NCBI GenBank assembly: GCA_963765875.1
Contig: CAVXYK010000018.1
Location: 1-64,000 of the forward strand
Reading direction: 5' to 3'
Source of the DNA: JAWKOK01 sp963765875
GTDB lineage: Bacteria > Chloroflexota > Anaerolineae > Caldilineales > Caldilineaceae
Length of the DNA stretch: 64,000 nt
The notes beneath the pieces were generated by a model. The model saw nothing but the letters and a program-made list of their open reading frames with translations, searched no databases and was not told the DNA's origin. Positions 52,917 through 63,187 of the stretch are shown one piece after another. Position 1 is the first letter of the stretch; each line of letters opens with the position of its first letter. The translations under genes were made by a program, and so were the position numbers.

Positions 52917-54506
52917 ATGCAACATCAAACCATCGCCGTGCTCGACTACGGCAGCCAATACAGCCAATTGATCTGCCGCCGCGTACGCGAGAAGCAAGTC
53001 TACGCCGAGTTAATCTCCTGGGACCGGGCCGACGAACTGTTGCCGGATCTCCAACCGGCAGGCATCATCCTCTCCGGCGGCCCCAACAGCGTCTACGAAG
53101 CAGGCGCGCCCACATTGCCCAAGAGCGTACTCGATGCCGGCGTTCCTGTGCTGGGCATCTGCTATGGCCTGCAGCTGCTGGCCCATACACTGGACGGCCA
53201 GGTCACACCCAGTACCGAGCGTGAGTACGGTTCGGCCACTGTCGATGTCACCGGCCACTCCGGCCATCGGGTGGGCGAAGAGAACGCACTCTTTGCCGAC
53301 TTGCCCGGCTCGCTGCAAGTCTGGATGAGCCATGGTGATCGCGTCGAACGCCTGCCGGCCGGCTTCCTGGCCATCGCCCACAGCGCCAATTCGCCGTTGG
53401 CCGCCATCGCCGACGAATCTCGCCATCTTTACGGCATTCAATTTCACCCTGAGGTCGTACACACGCCTCAGGGCGGACAGGTGCTGGAGAACTTCGTCAA
53501 GCGCATCTGTGGCTGCGTAGGCGACTGGACCCCGGGCAACTTCATCCACGAGACCGTTGAGCACATTCGCGCCCAGGTCGGCGACGACGGCCACGTCATC
53601 TGCGGGCTGAGCGGCGGCGTCGACAGTTCGGTGGCTGCCGCGTTGGTGCACCGAGCCATTGGCGATCGGCTGGCCTGTGTCTATGTGGATCATGGCTTGA
53701 TGCGCAAGGGGGAATCGGAGCAGGTCATCGACACCTTTGAGCGCCACCAGGGCATCCACCTGGTGGCCGTCGACGCCAAGGAAGATTTTCTCGCCGATCT
53801 GGCCGGCATTTCCGATCCCGAGCGCAAGCGCAAGCTGATCGGCAATCGTTTCATCCGTGTATTCGAGGAGGAATCGGCCCGGCTTGCCCTGGAGTGGGGC
53901 GTCGACTCGCCCGCCTACCTGGCCCAGGGTACACTCTACCCCGACGTAATCGAGTCGGCCAGCAGCGCAGATACCAAGAACGCACGCACCATCAAGACCC
54001 ACCACAACGTAGGCGGCCTGCCCGAGGACATGACCTTCAAGCTGATCGAGCCGCTGCGCATGTTGTTCAAGGACGAGGTGCGGGCCGTGGGCGAGGCACT
54101 GGGTCTGCCGGAAGAAATCGTCTGGCGCCATCCCTTCCCAGGACCGGGGCTGGGCATCCGCATTATCGGCGAGGTGACCTGGGAGCGGCTGGAAACGCTG
54201 CGTGACGCCGACGCCATCTTCCTGGAGGAGCTGTGGAACGCGGGCCAGTATCGCTCGACCAGCCAGGTCTTTGCCGTGCTGCTACCGGTGCGCAGCGTCG
54301 GCGTCATGGGCGACGGGCGCACCTACGGCAATGCGCTGGCCTTGCGTGCCGTCACCACTGACGATTTCATGACCGCGGACTGGGCGCGCCTGCCATATGA
54401 CTTGTTGGCCCGCGTCAGCAGCCGCATCGTCAATGAGGTAGACGGTGTCAATCGCGTCGTGTATGATATCAGCAGCAAGCCGCCGGCGACGATTGAATGG
54501 GAATAA
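52917..54506 (+). CDS. guaA: GMP synthase (glutamine-hydrolysing)
   Basis: Converts XMP to GMP with ATP and glutamine in the cytosol. 529 residues, normal length. Class I glutaminase (about 5-190): catalytic Cys82 in LGICYGLQ and the His/Glu pair in QFHPEV. ATP pyrophosphatase with SGGVDSS (about 230). The dimerisation domain has RHPFPGPGLGIRIIGEVT, and the invariant C-terminus ISSKPPATIEWE is intact. Start ATG 52917. Undamaged although flanked by frameshifted genes. Confidence 0.97.
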   Translation: MQHQTIAVLDYGSQYSQLICRRVREKQVYAELISWDRADELLPDLQPAGIILSGGPNSVYEAGAPTLPKSVLDAGVPVLGICYGLQLLAHTLDGQVTPSTEREYGSATVDVTGHSGHRVGEENALFADLPGSLQVWMSHGDRVERLPAGFLAIAHSANSPLAAIADESRHLYGIQFHPEVVHTPQGGQVLENFVKRICGCVGDWTPGNFIHETVEHIRAQVGDDGHVICGLSGGVDSSVAAALVHRAIGDRLACVYVDHGLMRKGESEQVIDTFERHQGIHLVAVDAKEDFLADLAGISDPERKRKLIGNRFIRVFEEESARLALEWGVDSPAYLAQGTLYPDVIESASSADTKNARTIKTHHNVGGLPEDMTFKLIEPLRMLFKDEVRAVGEALGLPEEIVWRHPFPGPGLGIRIIGEVTWERLETLRDADAIFLEELWNAGQYRSTSQVFAVLLPVRSVGVMGDGRTYGNALALRAVTTDDFMTADWARLPYDLLARVSSRIVNEVDGVNRVVYDISSKPPATIEWE

Positions 54507-54704
54507 ATGCACAGGCATATGCTGATAGACCGCTGATTAGGCGAATGGGGCTGATTCTCGCAGAGAATAGCCGAATCAGTCTGGTTTTATCCGCCGAAAT
54601 TGCCTGATCCGCTGTCCATTTTGATCGCAGCCTGTATTGTTGCGAAATTTGATTGAATAGGTGAGGGTGATCGAGAAGCGAGTGTTTGTGGGTAGGGAGC
54701 TTGG

Positions 54705-57700
54705 ATGAGGAATTTGGTACCAAGTTTCATCCTGGAGCAACATGCAGCTGGCAGGCGTCGGGGGCAGTTTTATGCCGTAAGCCTATTTGCCGATATCTCC
54801 GGTTTCAGTCAGCGCGACCAATGAGCTGATCGCGCATGGCAACGAAGCCGCTGAGGTGATGGCCGAGGTCATGGCTGCCATCTTCGAACCGCTTGTGGAT
54901 GCTGTCTATGCCCAAGATGGTTTTGTTGCTAACTTTGCCGGGGACGCGGTCACAGCCATTTTCTCGACCGAAGACGGCTCTGCCTATGAACGAGCGTTGG
55001 CCGCCGCTATAGCAGTGCAGCGGCATATGGTCGAACATCCACTACAGAACACACCCTTTGGCGAGTTTCCGTTCAGCATCAAATTAGGCCTGGGAGACGG
55101 CAACGTAACCTGGGGTATCCTTGCCCCGGCCTCGGGCGCAGGACAGGCGACATACTACTTTGGCGGCCCCGCCGTGGAAGCAGCCGCCGAATCTGAACAC
55201 CTTGCACAGCCTGGCAACATAATCCTCAGTGCCACAGTGAATGAATCCCTGGGCGGAAAGATCAAGACGATATCGTCCGGCTATAGCGGTCATGCTCGTC
55301 TGCTTGCTGTCGACCATTGCCTGCCTCCGGCTCAACCACTTGGCGCGCCCGAAATGCTGCCTGGGCAAGCAGACTTTGTCTCCCCGTCGATATTGGACCG
55401 ATCTGATCAAGGTGAGTTTCGCCAGGTGATTTGCGTCTTCGTCAATCTGATGGGGATCTCTGGCGGTGCAGACTTGAAGACGTTTGTGGATGCGGTTTTC
55501 GAGCTTCAGGAGCAGTATGGCGGCTATCTGAACGGTATCGACTTCGGTGACAAGGGCTGCAATCTGTTGTTCTTTTGGGGGATGCCCAAGAGCCGTGAGG
55601 ACGATATTGTCCGCGCCCTCGATTTCATTCACACTTTGGGCGATCACACGTCGGTGCCCTATAAGGCAGGCATCACCTATCAACCCATGTATGCCGGTTT
55701 GAGCGGCTCAATCAGACAGGCCGACTATACTGCCTTCGGACGTGGCGTTAGCTACGCTGCCCGTTTGATGATGGCGGCCCCCTGGAGCAGGATATGGCTG
55801 GATGAGCGGATGGCCAAGCGGGCTGGGACACACTACGTGATCGAGCATGAAGGCCGGCGAACCTTCAAGGGCTTTGATGAAGCACGCCCTGTCTATTCAC
55901 TGCGGGAGCGACAGGCGCTGGACCTCGCCGATTTCTACAGGGGCACAATGGTGGCCCGTGAGGCAGAACTGGCCCATCTAGAGGCATTCGTACAGCCGCT
56001 ATTTGCTTCTCAACAGAAGAGTCGCTTTGCCGGTCTACTGGTGGTCGACGGCGACGCCGGCTTGGGCAAGAGTCGGCTGGTGACTGAATTCCTACAGAGT
56101 TTGACTGAACGAGAGGAGGGCGTGCAGTGGTTTACGTGTCAGACAGACCAGACGACCCGTCACCCGCTCAATCCCTTCCGCTATTGGCTGCGCAATTACT
56201 TTGAGCAGGTACATACTCATTCGGAATCACAGAACAAACGCGCATTTTCACGCCGGCTCGATCAATTAGTCGCCGAATTACCCGATGATGCGCCCCAGGC
56301 AGAAACATTGCAGCAGGCGCTCTATCGCGGGCGTTCGTTCCTCGGTGCTCTGATCGAGTTAAGCTGGCCCAATTCAGACTATGCTCAACTGGGGCCACAG
56401 GGAAGACACGAATTGACACTCTCTGCACTCAAGAGCCTGATCTTGGCCGAAAGTCTGCGTAAGCCTGCTATCATCAACCTGGAAAGCGCGCAGTGGTTGG
56501 ATGAAGAATCGAAGGCCTTTATAGAGCGACTGGTTCGCAACATCGACGACTATCCGTTGGCCATTATTGCCACCGCCCGGACGTTGGATGGAAAAGAACC
56601 TTTGGTGGGCGACGTGATCTACCAACGACTGTCGTTGACCCCGCTATCGCCTGAAAAAATGGCGTTGTTGGCCGAGGACCTGCTGGGGAACCCAATAGAC
56701 GACGATATCACAGCGTTGCTGACAGCCCGGGCAGAGGGGAATCCTTTTTTTGCCGAACAGATACTGCGCTATCTGGAAGCACAAGATGGTATCGACCAAT
56801 CGGAAGGAGTATGGAGCCTGACAAAGGCGCAGGATGCTAGCAGCTTGCCTGGCGATGTGCAGGCCATCTTCGCAGCTCGGCTAGACCAGCTTTCCTACGA
56901 ACTCAAAGATGTAGTTCAAACGGCCGCTATTCTGGGAAGAGAGTTCGACACTCAGGTGCTAGACCGGATGCTACACGATAACGGTATTCTGTCGAGAAAC
57001 ATGGACGGTGCCGAAAAGGAGATGATCTGGTCGAGATTGACATCAGGACGCTACATGTTTAGGCAAGGCCTATTGCGCGATGCAGCCTACGAGATGCAGC
57101 TTCGATCGCGACGGCGTGGGCTTCACAAGATTGCGGCAGAAACGTTGAAAGAGGTGCATGTCGGCGAACCGTCTGCCGATGTAAGGCAGGATTCAATATT
57201 TGATAAGATCGCCAGCCACTACGAGGCGGCGTACTTGCAGGGGTTGGAGGGGGTGCGATCTGAGGCTCAGACTGCGCTCGAACAAGCTGGAGCGCAGGCT
57301 TCGGCCAACTACGAAAACGGGGCCGCTGTCGACTATTTCAGTCGAGCATTGGCCTTGACACCGGATGACGATGCCGACAAACGCTACGCATTGCTGCTGA
57401 TGCGGGAGGCCGTCTTCCATTTACGGGGTGAGCGAGCAGCACAGGCGGCTGATCTAAAGGTGTTGGAGGCGTTGGCCCAGACGCAGAAACGGCCCGGAGA
57501 GCAGGCTGAAATTGCTTTGCGCCGGGCCAGATTTGCACTGGCCGTAAGTGATTTTTCTCTGGCTCGTGAGCAGAGTGAAATCGCTATAGCATATGCGCAG
57601 GCTGCGGGAGATATTGGCCAGGAAGCTGCTGGTCAGTTGGCTTGGGGTGAGGCCCTGTGGCAACAATCAGCGTACGAGGAATCGAGCGAGCGCCTCTCGC

Positions 57701-59196
57701 AAACGCAGGAGCTAGCCAGAGCGGCTAACCGGAGCGATTTGGAAGCTCGTAGCTTGCGTATTTTGGGAGATATTGCCTACTTGAATGGTGACTATGCAAA
57801 GGGGCAGAACCACTATGATCAGGCCCTTGTTCTTGCTCACGATGTCGGCGATCTGGAGGGTGAATGCCGGGCGCTCAATAGCCTGGGTACTGTAGCCGAT
57901 CTTCGCGGTAACTATGAAGGGGCGCTAGGTTATTATGAGCAATCTCTTGCGATCGCACGCGAGATCGGTGACAGGCAAAACGAGAGTCGGGTGCTTGAGA
58001 ACCTGGGAAACGCTGTTGACACTCGGATGGACTTTGCCGGGGCATTGGCCTATTTTGATCAATCTTTGGCCATTGTTCGTGAGATCGGCGACCGAGAGGG
58101 CGAGGGCAATCTTCTCGGCAACTACGGGGAGTCTGCTCGCTCAATGGGAGATTACGATAAGGCCCAGTCTTATTTTGAGCAATCATTGATCATCCGGCGC
58201 GAGATTGGTGATCTGAGCGGTACTGCCATCATGCTCTACAACCAGGGCATAACGGCTGGATCGCAAGGAAACGCTGTTCTCGCACAGAACTATTATGAGC
58301 AGAGCCTGGCGATCGTCAACGATATCGGCGGCCCGGAGGATGAGGGTTATGTCCTGACGGGGTTAGGTGATGTATTACATGAACTTGGCAACTCCGCCAA
58401 GTCCATCCGCTTGCTGAAGCAAGCTATCAGTATTCGGCGCGAACTGGGCGATAGACCATTGGTGATGGAGTCGTTGGCCACACTTGCACGTGTTACCTTG
58501 GCGCAAAGGGGTCAAGCGACGGGCTTAGAAGACGCCCTTATCTACACTGAGGAAATCTTGGCGTACCTGGATGATGGCGGCGATTTTAAAGGAACAGAGC
58601 AGCCATTCCGCAACTATCTCACGTGCTATCAGGTCTTGCAGGCCAACGGCGACCACCGAGCACCTGAGGTATTGGAAAAAACCTATGCCGTATTGCAGGA
58701 ACAGGCGGCGCGCATCCCCGATGAGTCGTCCCGTCGCACATTTACGGATAATGTGCCGTGGCATCGTGCCATCCTGGCGGCTTATCGAGGTGAGGAACCG
58801 GAGGCTGCTCCGATCTCATCCCTGGTGGACGAAATCAATGAGATGCCACCAGAGAATATCTTCGAGTTAAAGGGCTCGAGGGTAGAGAATAAACCTAGCG
58901 TGGTCGATAGAGCCGTGCATCCCGTGCCGGAGACAGAATCAATTGAAGCGGCTGAGGCACAAGAGGCTACTATCGAACCTGTTAAGCTCGTCGCGGCTGC
59001 ATCCTTCAAGGAAGTGATAGCGGCGATAGCTGCAGGTTCTGATTTGTCGGGTGTGACTATTGTGATCCAGGGCGATATTCACATCCATATTTCCGCTGAC
59101 CCTTCCTCTGGCATCGGCAAGGTGACCAAGTCCAAGAAGAAGTCGAAGAAGAAAAAGAAGAAGCGCTCGAAGAAAAAGCACGGAGCCAGTGGCTAG
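54705..59196 (+). CDS. Tandem cyclase-domain / AAA ATPase / TPR signalling protein, one frameshift
   Basis: About 1496 residues. True start is ATG 54705 (GGGAG upstream): MRNLVPSFILEQHAAGRRGQ then FYAVSLFADISGFS. One extra base near 54811 shifts the frame; the remainder is open from 54787. Order: class III cyclase domain 1 (about 24-180) with both metal Asp (FADISGFS, FAGDAVTAIF), cyclase-like domain 2 (about 215-390) in which the first Asp is Asn (VFVNLMG), AAA/STAND ATPase (Walker A DGDAGLGKSR, about 450), and TPRs (about 865-1265). The last 25 residues form a Lys-rich tail (KSKKKKKKRSKKK). A multidomain signal sensor; cyclic-nucleotide product is unproven. Confidence 0.8.
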
Positions 59197-59422
59197 TGGA
59201 ATTGATGCGGAAAAATCTAAGTCCTGAATGACAACAAGTTTTCTGTGCAACTCAATGAGCTGGACGGCATCAATGGCGACATGTATGATTGGAGCAGAAT
59301 GCGTTCGGTACCGATTGTACAGTAGCGAACGCAAGACCTTTCATTTACGTTTGCTAGGTACAACCACATCTGCTTAGCAGGGTGATGAAGGTTTTTCTGA
59401 GTATTGGGGGTAGGCGGAATAG

Positions 59423-61015
59423 GTGCGCAGATTCGTTATTTTTGTGACTGTCTTGGTCGCCGTTCTGGCGATCTTCCCAATCTACACGCGCTTTAAAGTC
59501 TCGGCGGAACCAGTGGCCCCCGGCGTACATCTGGGCGGCCTCGACATGAGCGACGTCAAAGCGATCGACGAGATCCGTGCGCACCTGGAACGGGCCTACA
59601 GCGAACCGATTGCTGTCTATTTCGATGATCAGCGGCTGGTGTTGGAGCCGTCGATAGTCGACTTCTATGTTGATGCCGAGCAGATGATCGCGGAAGCCGG
59701 CCAATATCTGGAGGGACCTGACTTTCTTGACATCGCGCTTCGTCATGCGGCAGGTATGGACCAACAGCGTCGGGATGTGCCCGTCCGCTACATGCTGGAC
59801 CATGACAAGCTACGGGCCTGGCTAGAGTCTGTGGCCATGGAACAGAACCACTTGCCCCAGCCCGCACGGGTGTTGCCGCCAGGCGAAGTCTGGCAGGATG
59901 GCGTTGGTCCGGCTGTGGCCGATCTGCCGGCCGATTATGTAGGTGCGGCGACACGAGATTGGCAATGGAACGCGGGGTCTCCGGGCTACGAGCTGGATGT
60001 CGATGCCAGCATCCCCCTTCTCATCGAGGCGCTCGCCAGCGAAAGTGAGCGGACTGTCGAACTCGCACTCATCGAGATCCCGTCCGACCCACCCAACATG
60101 GATGATTTGGGCCGTGCACTGGACGACTATCTCGCTTCGTTCCCTGGCTTCGCGGCTGTCTATGTGCGCGACATCACCACTGGCGAAGAAGCCCATGTGG
60201 ACGACGAAGTCGCCTTCTCCGGCATGTCGACGCTCAAAATCGGCATCGTCTCCGCAATCATGCAGCAGATCGACGGCATCACGCTTGAGGACCAGGCCAG
60301 CCGCGAGATCGGGCAGTGGATCGACTTTGCCCTGGGCGAGAGCAACAATTTCGCGGCCAATCTGCTACTCAAGCAACTGGGGAACGGCGACACCGGCGCC
60401 GGCACGCGGCGATTCACCGACTTTATGCGTCAGCTCGGCTTCGAGAACACCTTCATGCAGTCCGGCTATGACGTCAAAACCCAGCTGGCGCAGATCCCGA
60501 CACCGGGCAACCAGCGCGATGACTGGACCACCAATCCTGACACAAATCTCCAATCCACGCCGCGGGACATGGGGCGGCTTCTGACGGCCGTCTACGAGTG
60601 CACTCAGGGCCATGGACTGTTCATCGAGACCTTTCCCGATGAGATCACGCCGGAAGAATGCGAGCACATTCTCTACTACATGAGCCACGACGAGTTCCAG
60701 GAACTGATCTGGTCCGGTCTGCCCAAGATTGAAGAGTCATGGATCGTACACAAACACGGCTTCGCCTTTGAGTCACATAGTGATGTCGGCCTGATCTGGG
60801 GCCCGACCGGCCCCTACGTACTAAGCGTATTCCTCTTCCGCAGTGGCTGGATGGACTGGGAGACAAGCAATGAGGCCATGAAGAATGTCAGCCGCATCGT
60901 CTGGAATTTCTTCGAATTCCAGCAGCAGCTTCTGGATGAAGAGATGCCTCCCCCTCTTGAGCTGACGCCACCACCTGGCTATGTCCCGCTGGGAGAGTTT
61001 GTCCCAGCCTCTTGA
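59423..61015 (+). CDS. Class A beta-lactamase-like serine hydrolase with VanW-type N-terminal domain
   Basis: 530 residues from GTG 59423. N-terminal membrane anchor (about 4-20), PG-binding/VanW N-terminal-like domain (APGVHLGGLDMSD, about 30-130), then the hydrolase: S269-T-L-K272 in SGMSTLKIG, the S-N-N motif GESNNFAANLLL (about 311) and VHKHGFA (KTG equivalent). This build occurs in Chloroflexota cell-wall enzymes; a beta-lactamase or D,D-peptidase role is likely, neither being shown. RBS weak. It stands between the cyclase protein and the peptide importer. Confidence 0.8.
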   Translation: MRRFVIFVTVLVAVLAIFPIYTRFKVSAEPVAPGVHLGGLDMSDVKAIDEIRAHLERAYSEPIAVYFDDQRLVLEPSIVDFYVDAEQMIAEAGQYLEGPDFLDIALRHAAGMDQQRRDVPVRYMLDHDKLRAWLESVAMEQNHLPQPARVLPPGEVWQDGVGPAVADLPADYVGAATRDWQWNAGSPGYELDVDASIPLLIEALASESERTVELALIEIPSDPPNMDDLGRALDDYLASFPGFAAVYVRDITTGEEAHVDDEVAFSGMSTLKIGIVSAIMQQIDGITLEDQASREIGQWIDFALGESNNFAANLLLKQLGNGDTGAGTRRFTDFMRQLGFENTFMQSGYDVKTQLAQIPTPGNQRDDWTTNPDTNLQSTPRDMGRLLTAVYECTQGHGLFIETFPDEITPEECEHILYYMSHDEFQELIWSGLPKIEESWIVHKHGFAFESHSDVGLIWGPTGPYVLSVFLFRSGWMDWETSNEAMKNVSRIVWNFFEFQQQLLDEEMPPPLELTPPPGYVPLGEFVPAS

Positions 61016-61148
61016 GGGCTAATTCGATACGTCTTTCTCGATACGTCCTTAACCTCTGAACCAGTGGGCATATTGGCCCGCCACTCGATGTCGGCACGAT
61101 CTCATGTCCACCCCTATGTAAGACGCATTACGCTTGCGCTAGATTAGA

Positions 61149-61178
61149 TTGACAGCCTGACAAGCAGTACTTTATACT
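61149..61178 (+). promoter_or_regulatory. Strong sigma70-type promoter of the peptide importer operon
   Basis: TTGACA (61149-61154), 18-base spacer, TATACT (61173-61178). It lies in the 61016-61365 gap and gives an untranslated leader of about 180 bases. No gene is seen in that gap. Confidence 0.65.
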
Positions 61179-61365
61179 GCATGGCAGTGGTTTGTGGACT
61201 TGTGTCCTGTGTTGACAAGTCGGAACCGTCACGAATTCTGTTGTAAATACCCCTTGTTCGAACCATCATGACGAGCATATCGTTTTGGCTGAAATCAAGC
61301 TTAACTCTACAGCTATGATGACGATTACGATCAACCTTTCAATTCCAATCTGCAGGAGGCAAGAT

Positions 61366-63114
61366 ATGAATAGATCGAGCAAATGGTTCCTCATCATTGC
61401 AGCACTAGCTGTGCTGGCCATCGCCTTTGCCGGCTGCGCACCTGCAGCCGCGCCCGAGGCCGCTCCGGCCGGGGAAGGCGCTGCCGCAGAAGCGCCCGCC
61501 GAAGAGGGTGACAAGACGATCATTGTTGGCTTCTATCAGGAACCTGAGATCCTGAATCCGCTGATCCGAACCCAGACGGTTGCCGACGAGGCGACCAACT
61601 TCGTCATCGAGGGACTCATCGATGCCGATTCTGAGGGCAACTACCGGGCCGAACTAGCCGCCGAAGTGCCCACCATTGAGAATGGCCAGGTTTCAGAAGA
61701 CGGTCTGAGCGTGACCTACATGTTGCGCGATGACATTGTCTGGTCCGACGGCGAGCCGCTCACCTGTGACGATGTCCTCTATACTTGGGAACTGGCCAAC
61801 AACCCGGACTCCGGTGCGGTCAATACCACCAACCTGACCGCTATCGCTTCGGTCGAATGCCCTGATGACTATACCGTTGTCACAACCTACGACGAGTTCT
61901 ACGCTCCCTTCCTGAGCACCTTCACCTTTGTGATCCCCCGCCATGCCACCGGCGAACCGGCCGACATGGTCAACTGGGACTACAACTGGGGCGGCGTAGT
62001 CGGCACGGGGCCGTATGTGCTTGAAGAATGGGTCTCCGGCGATCAGATGATCTTCGTCGCCAACGAGAACTATCGCGACTATCCTGACAAGCCAGCAGTT
62101 GACAAAGTCATCGCCCGCATCATCCCCAGCCGTGAAGTCGGCAAGGCGTTGATCACATCCGGCGAGATTGATGTGCTCTGGGATTTGACCGAAGCTGACG
62201 TGCCCGAGTTTGAAGAGAATCCAGACGTTGTCGTCTACGGCAAAGCTGGGCTCGGCACGGAGCGCCTGCTGATCAATCTGGCCGATCCGGCGCTGGACGC
62301 AACCGATGATCCGTTGGGTAACCCGCATCCGCTGTTGGGTGACGTGCGCGTTCGCCAGGCCATCCAGGCTGGCATCGACAAGCAATTCCTGGTTGATGAG
62401 CTGCTATTTGGCCAAACCAAGGTTGGTGTCAGCGAACTGAGCCTGGGTTGGTCCCAGTGCGACATTGCCCCTTCTGAATATAATCCGGAAGCAGCCATGG
62501 CAATGCTCGACGAGGCCGGCTTCACCGATGAGGACGGCGACGGCATCCGTGAGTGCAACGGCTGTATGTATGCCGAAGACGGCGCCCCGTTGAGCCTCAA
62601 ATACCAGACTACCTCGGGCAACCAATTGCGTGAGGAATCTCAGCAGTTGATCCTCGAAATGATGAACGAGATCGGTGTTGAGTTCAAAATCGAGAATGTG
62701 CCCAGTTCCGAACTCTTCGGCAGCTGGTCCGCAGGTGCCTTCCGCAAGCATGGCGACTTCGATATTCTAATGTATACGACCAGCGACGGCATCGACCCAC
62801 AGTCCCAGATGGACGGTTATTTCCACATGGACAAGCTGCCGACCGAGGCCAACGGCGGCAATGGCTTCAACTACAGCCGTTGGGTCAATGAAGATGCCAG
62901 CGCAGCCATCGAAGCCGCCGGCGCCACGCCGGATCAGGCAGCTCGCAAGGCCAGCTACCAGACAGCCTGTGAGCTGATCGATGCTGAACTGCCCCATATC
63001 TATCTCTACGATCGTGGCGAGATCCATCTCGCTCGAGAGAACGTCAAGAACTTCGAGGTCAACGTCTTCCAGAACAGCATTACCTGGAATACAGCTGATT
63101 GGGATGTTGAGTAG
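61366..63114 (+). CDS. Oligopeptide ABC transporter substrate-binding lipoprotein (family 5)
   Basis: 582 residues from ATG 61366, directly behind CAGGAGG; an in-frame ATG at 61285 is too far. Lipoprotein signal ending FAGC (about 20-24), Ala/Glu/Pro linker, then a SBP_bac_5 domain with PEILNPLIRTQTVADEATN, LRDDIVWSDGEPLTCDDVLYTWEL, and GTGPYVLEEWVSGDQMIFVANENY. It delivers peptides (or another solute such as nickel or a sugar) to the permease. A terminator-like hairpin follows before the permease gene, so this protein may be made in excess. Confidence 0.9.
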   Translation: MNRSSKWFLIIAALAVLAIAFAGCAPAAAPEAAPAGEGAAAEAPAEEGDKTIIVGFYQEPEILNPLIRTQTVADEATNFVIEGLIDADSEGNYRAELAAEVPTIENGQVSEDGLSVTYMLRDDIVWSDGEPLTCDDVLYTWELANNPDSGAVNTTNLTAIASVECPDDYTVVTTYDEFYAPFLSTFTFVIPRHATGEPADMVNWDYNWGGVVGTGPYVLEEWVSGDQMIFVANENYRDYPDKPAVDKVIARIIPSREVGKALITSGEIDVLWDLTEADVPEFEENPDVVVYGKAGLGTERLLINLADPALDATDDPLGNPHPLLGDVRVRQAIQAGIDKQFLVDELLFGQTKVGVSELSLGWSQCDIAPSEYNPEAAMAMLDEAGFTDEDGDGIRECNGCMYAEDGAPLSLKYQTTSGNQLREESQQLILEMMNEIGVEFKIENVPSSELFGSWSAGAFRKHGDFDILMYTTSDGIDPQSQMDGYFHMDKLPTEANGGNGFNYSRWVNEDASAAIEAAGATPDQAARKASYQTACELIDAELPHIYLYDRGEIHLARENVKNFEVNVFQNSITWNTADWDVE

Positions 63115-63123
63115 TTGATTTGT

Positions 63124-63160
63124 ACGAAGGGGTGATGCTCCGGCATCATCCCTTCGTTTT
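63124..63160 (+). terminator. Intercistronic terminator-like hairpin
   Basis: 15-bp stem (63124-63138 / 63143-63157) with one mismatch, TCCG tetraloop and a short T4 run. Sits between the binding-protein gene and the permease and would cut transcription partly. Confidence 0.7.
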
Positions 63161-63187
63161 GCCCTCCCAACCAACTGGAGGTGTTTC

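Noticed and set aside
53010..54131. A 373-residue open frame antisense to guaA
   Set aside because: It mirrors the codon pattern of guaA, has no family features and no ribosome site; guaA itself is beyond doubt.
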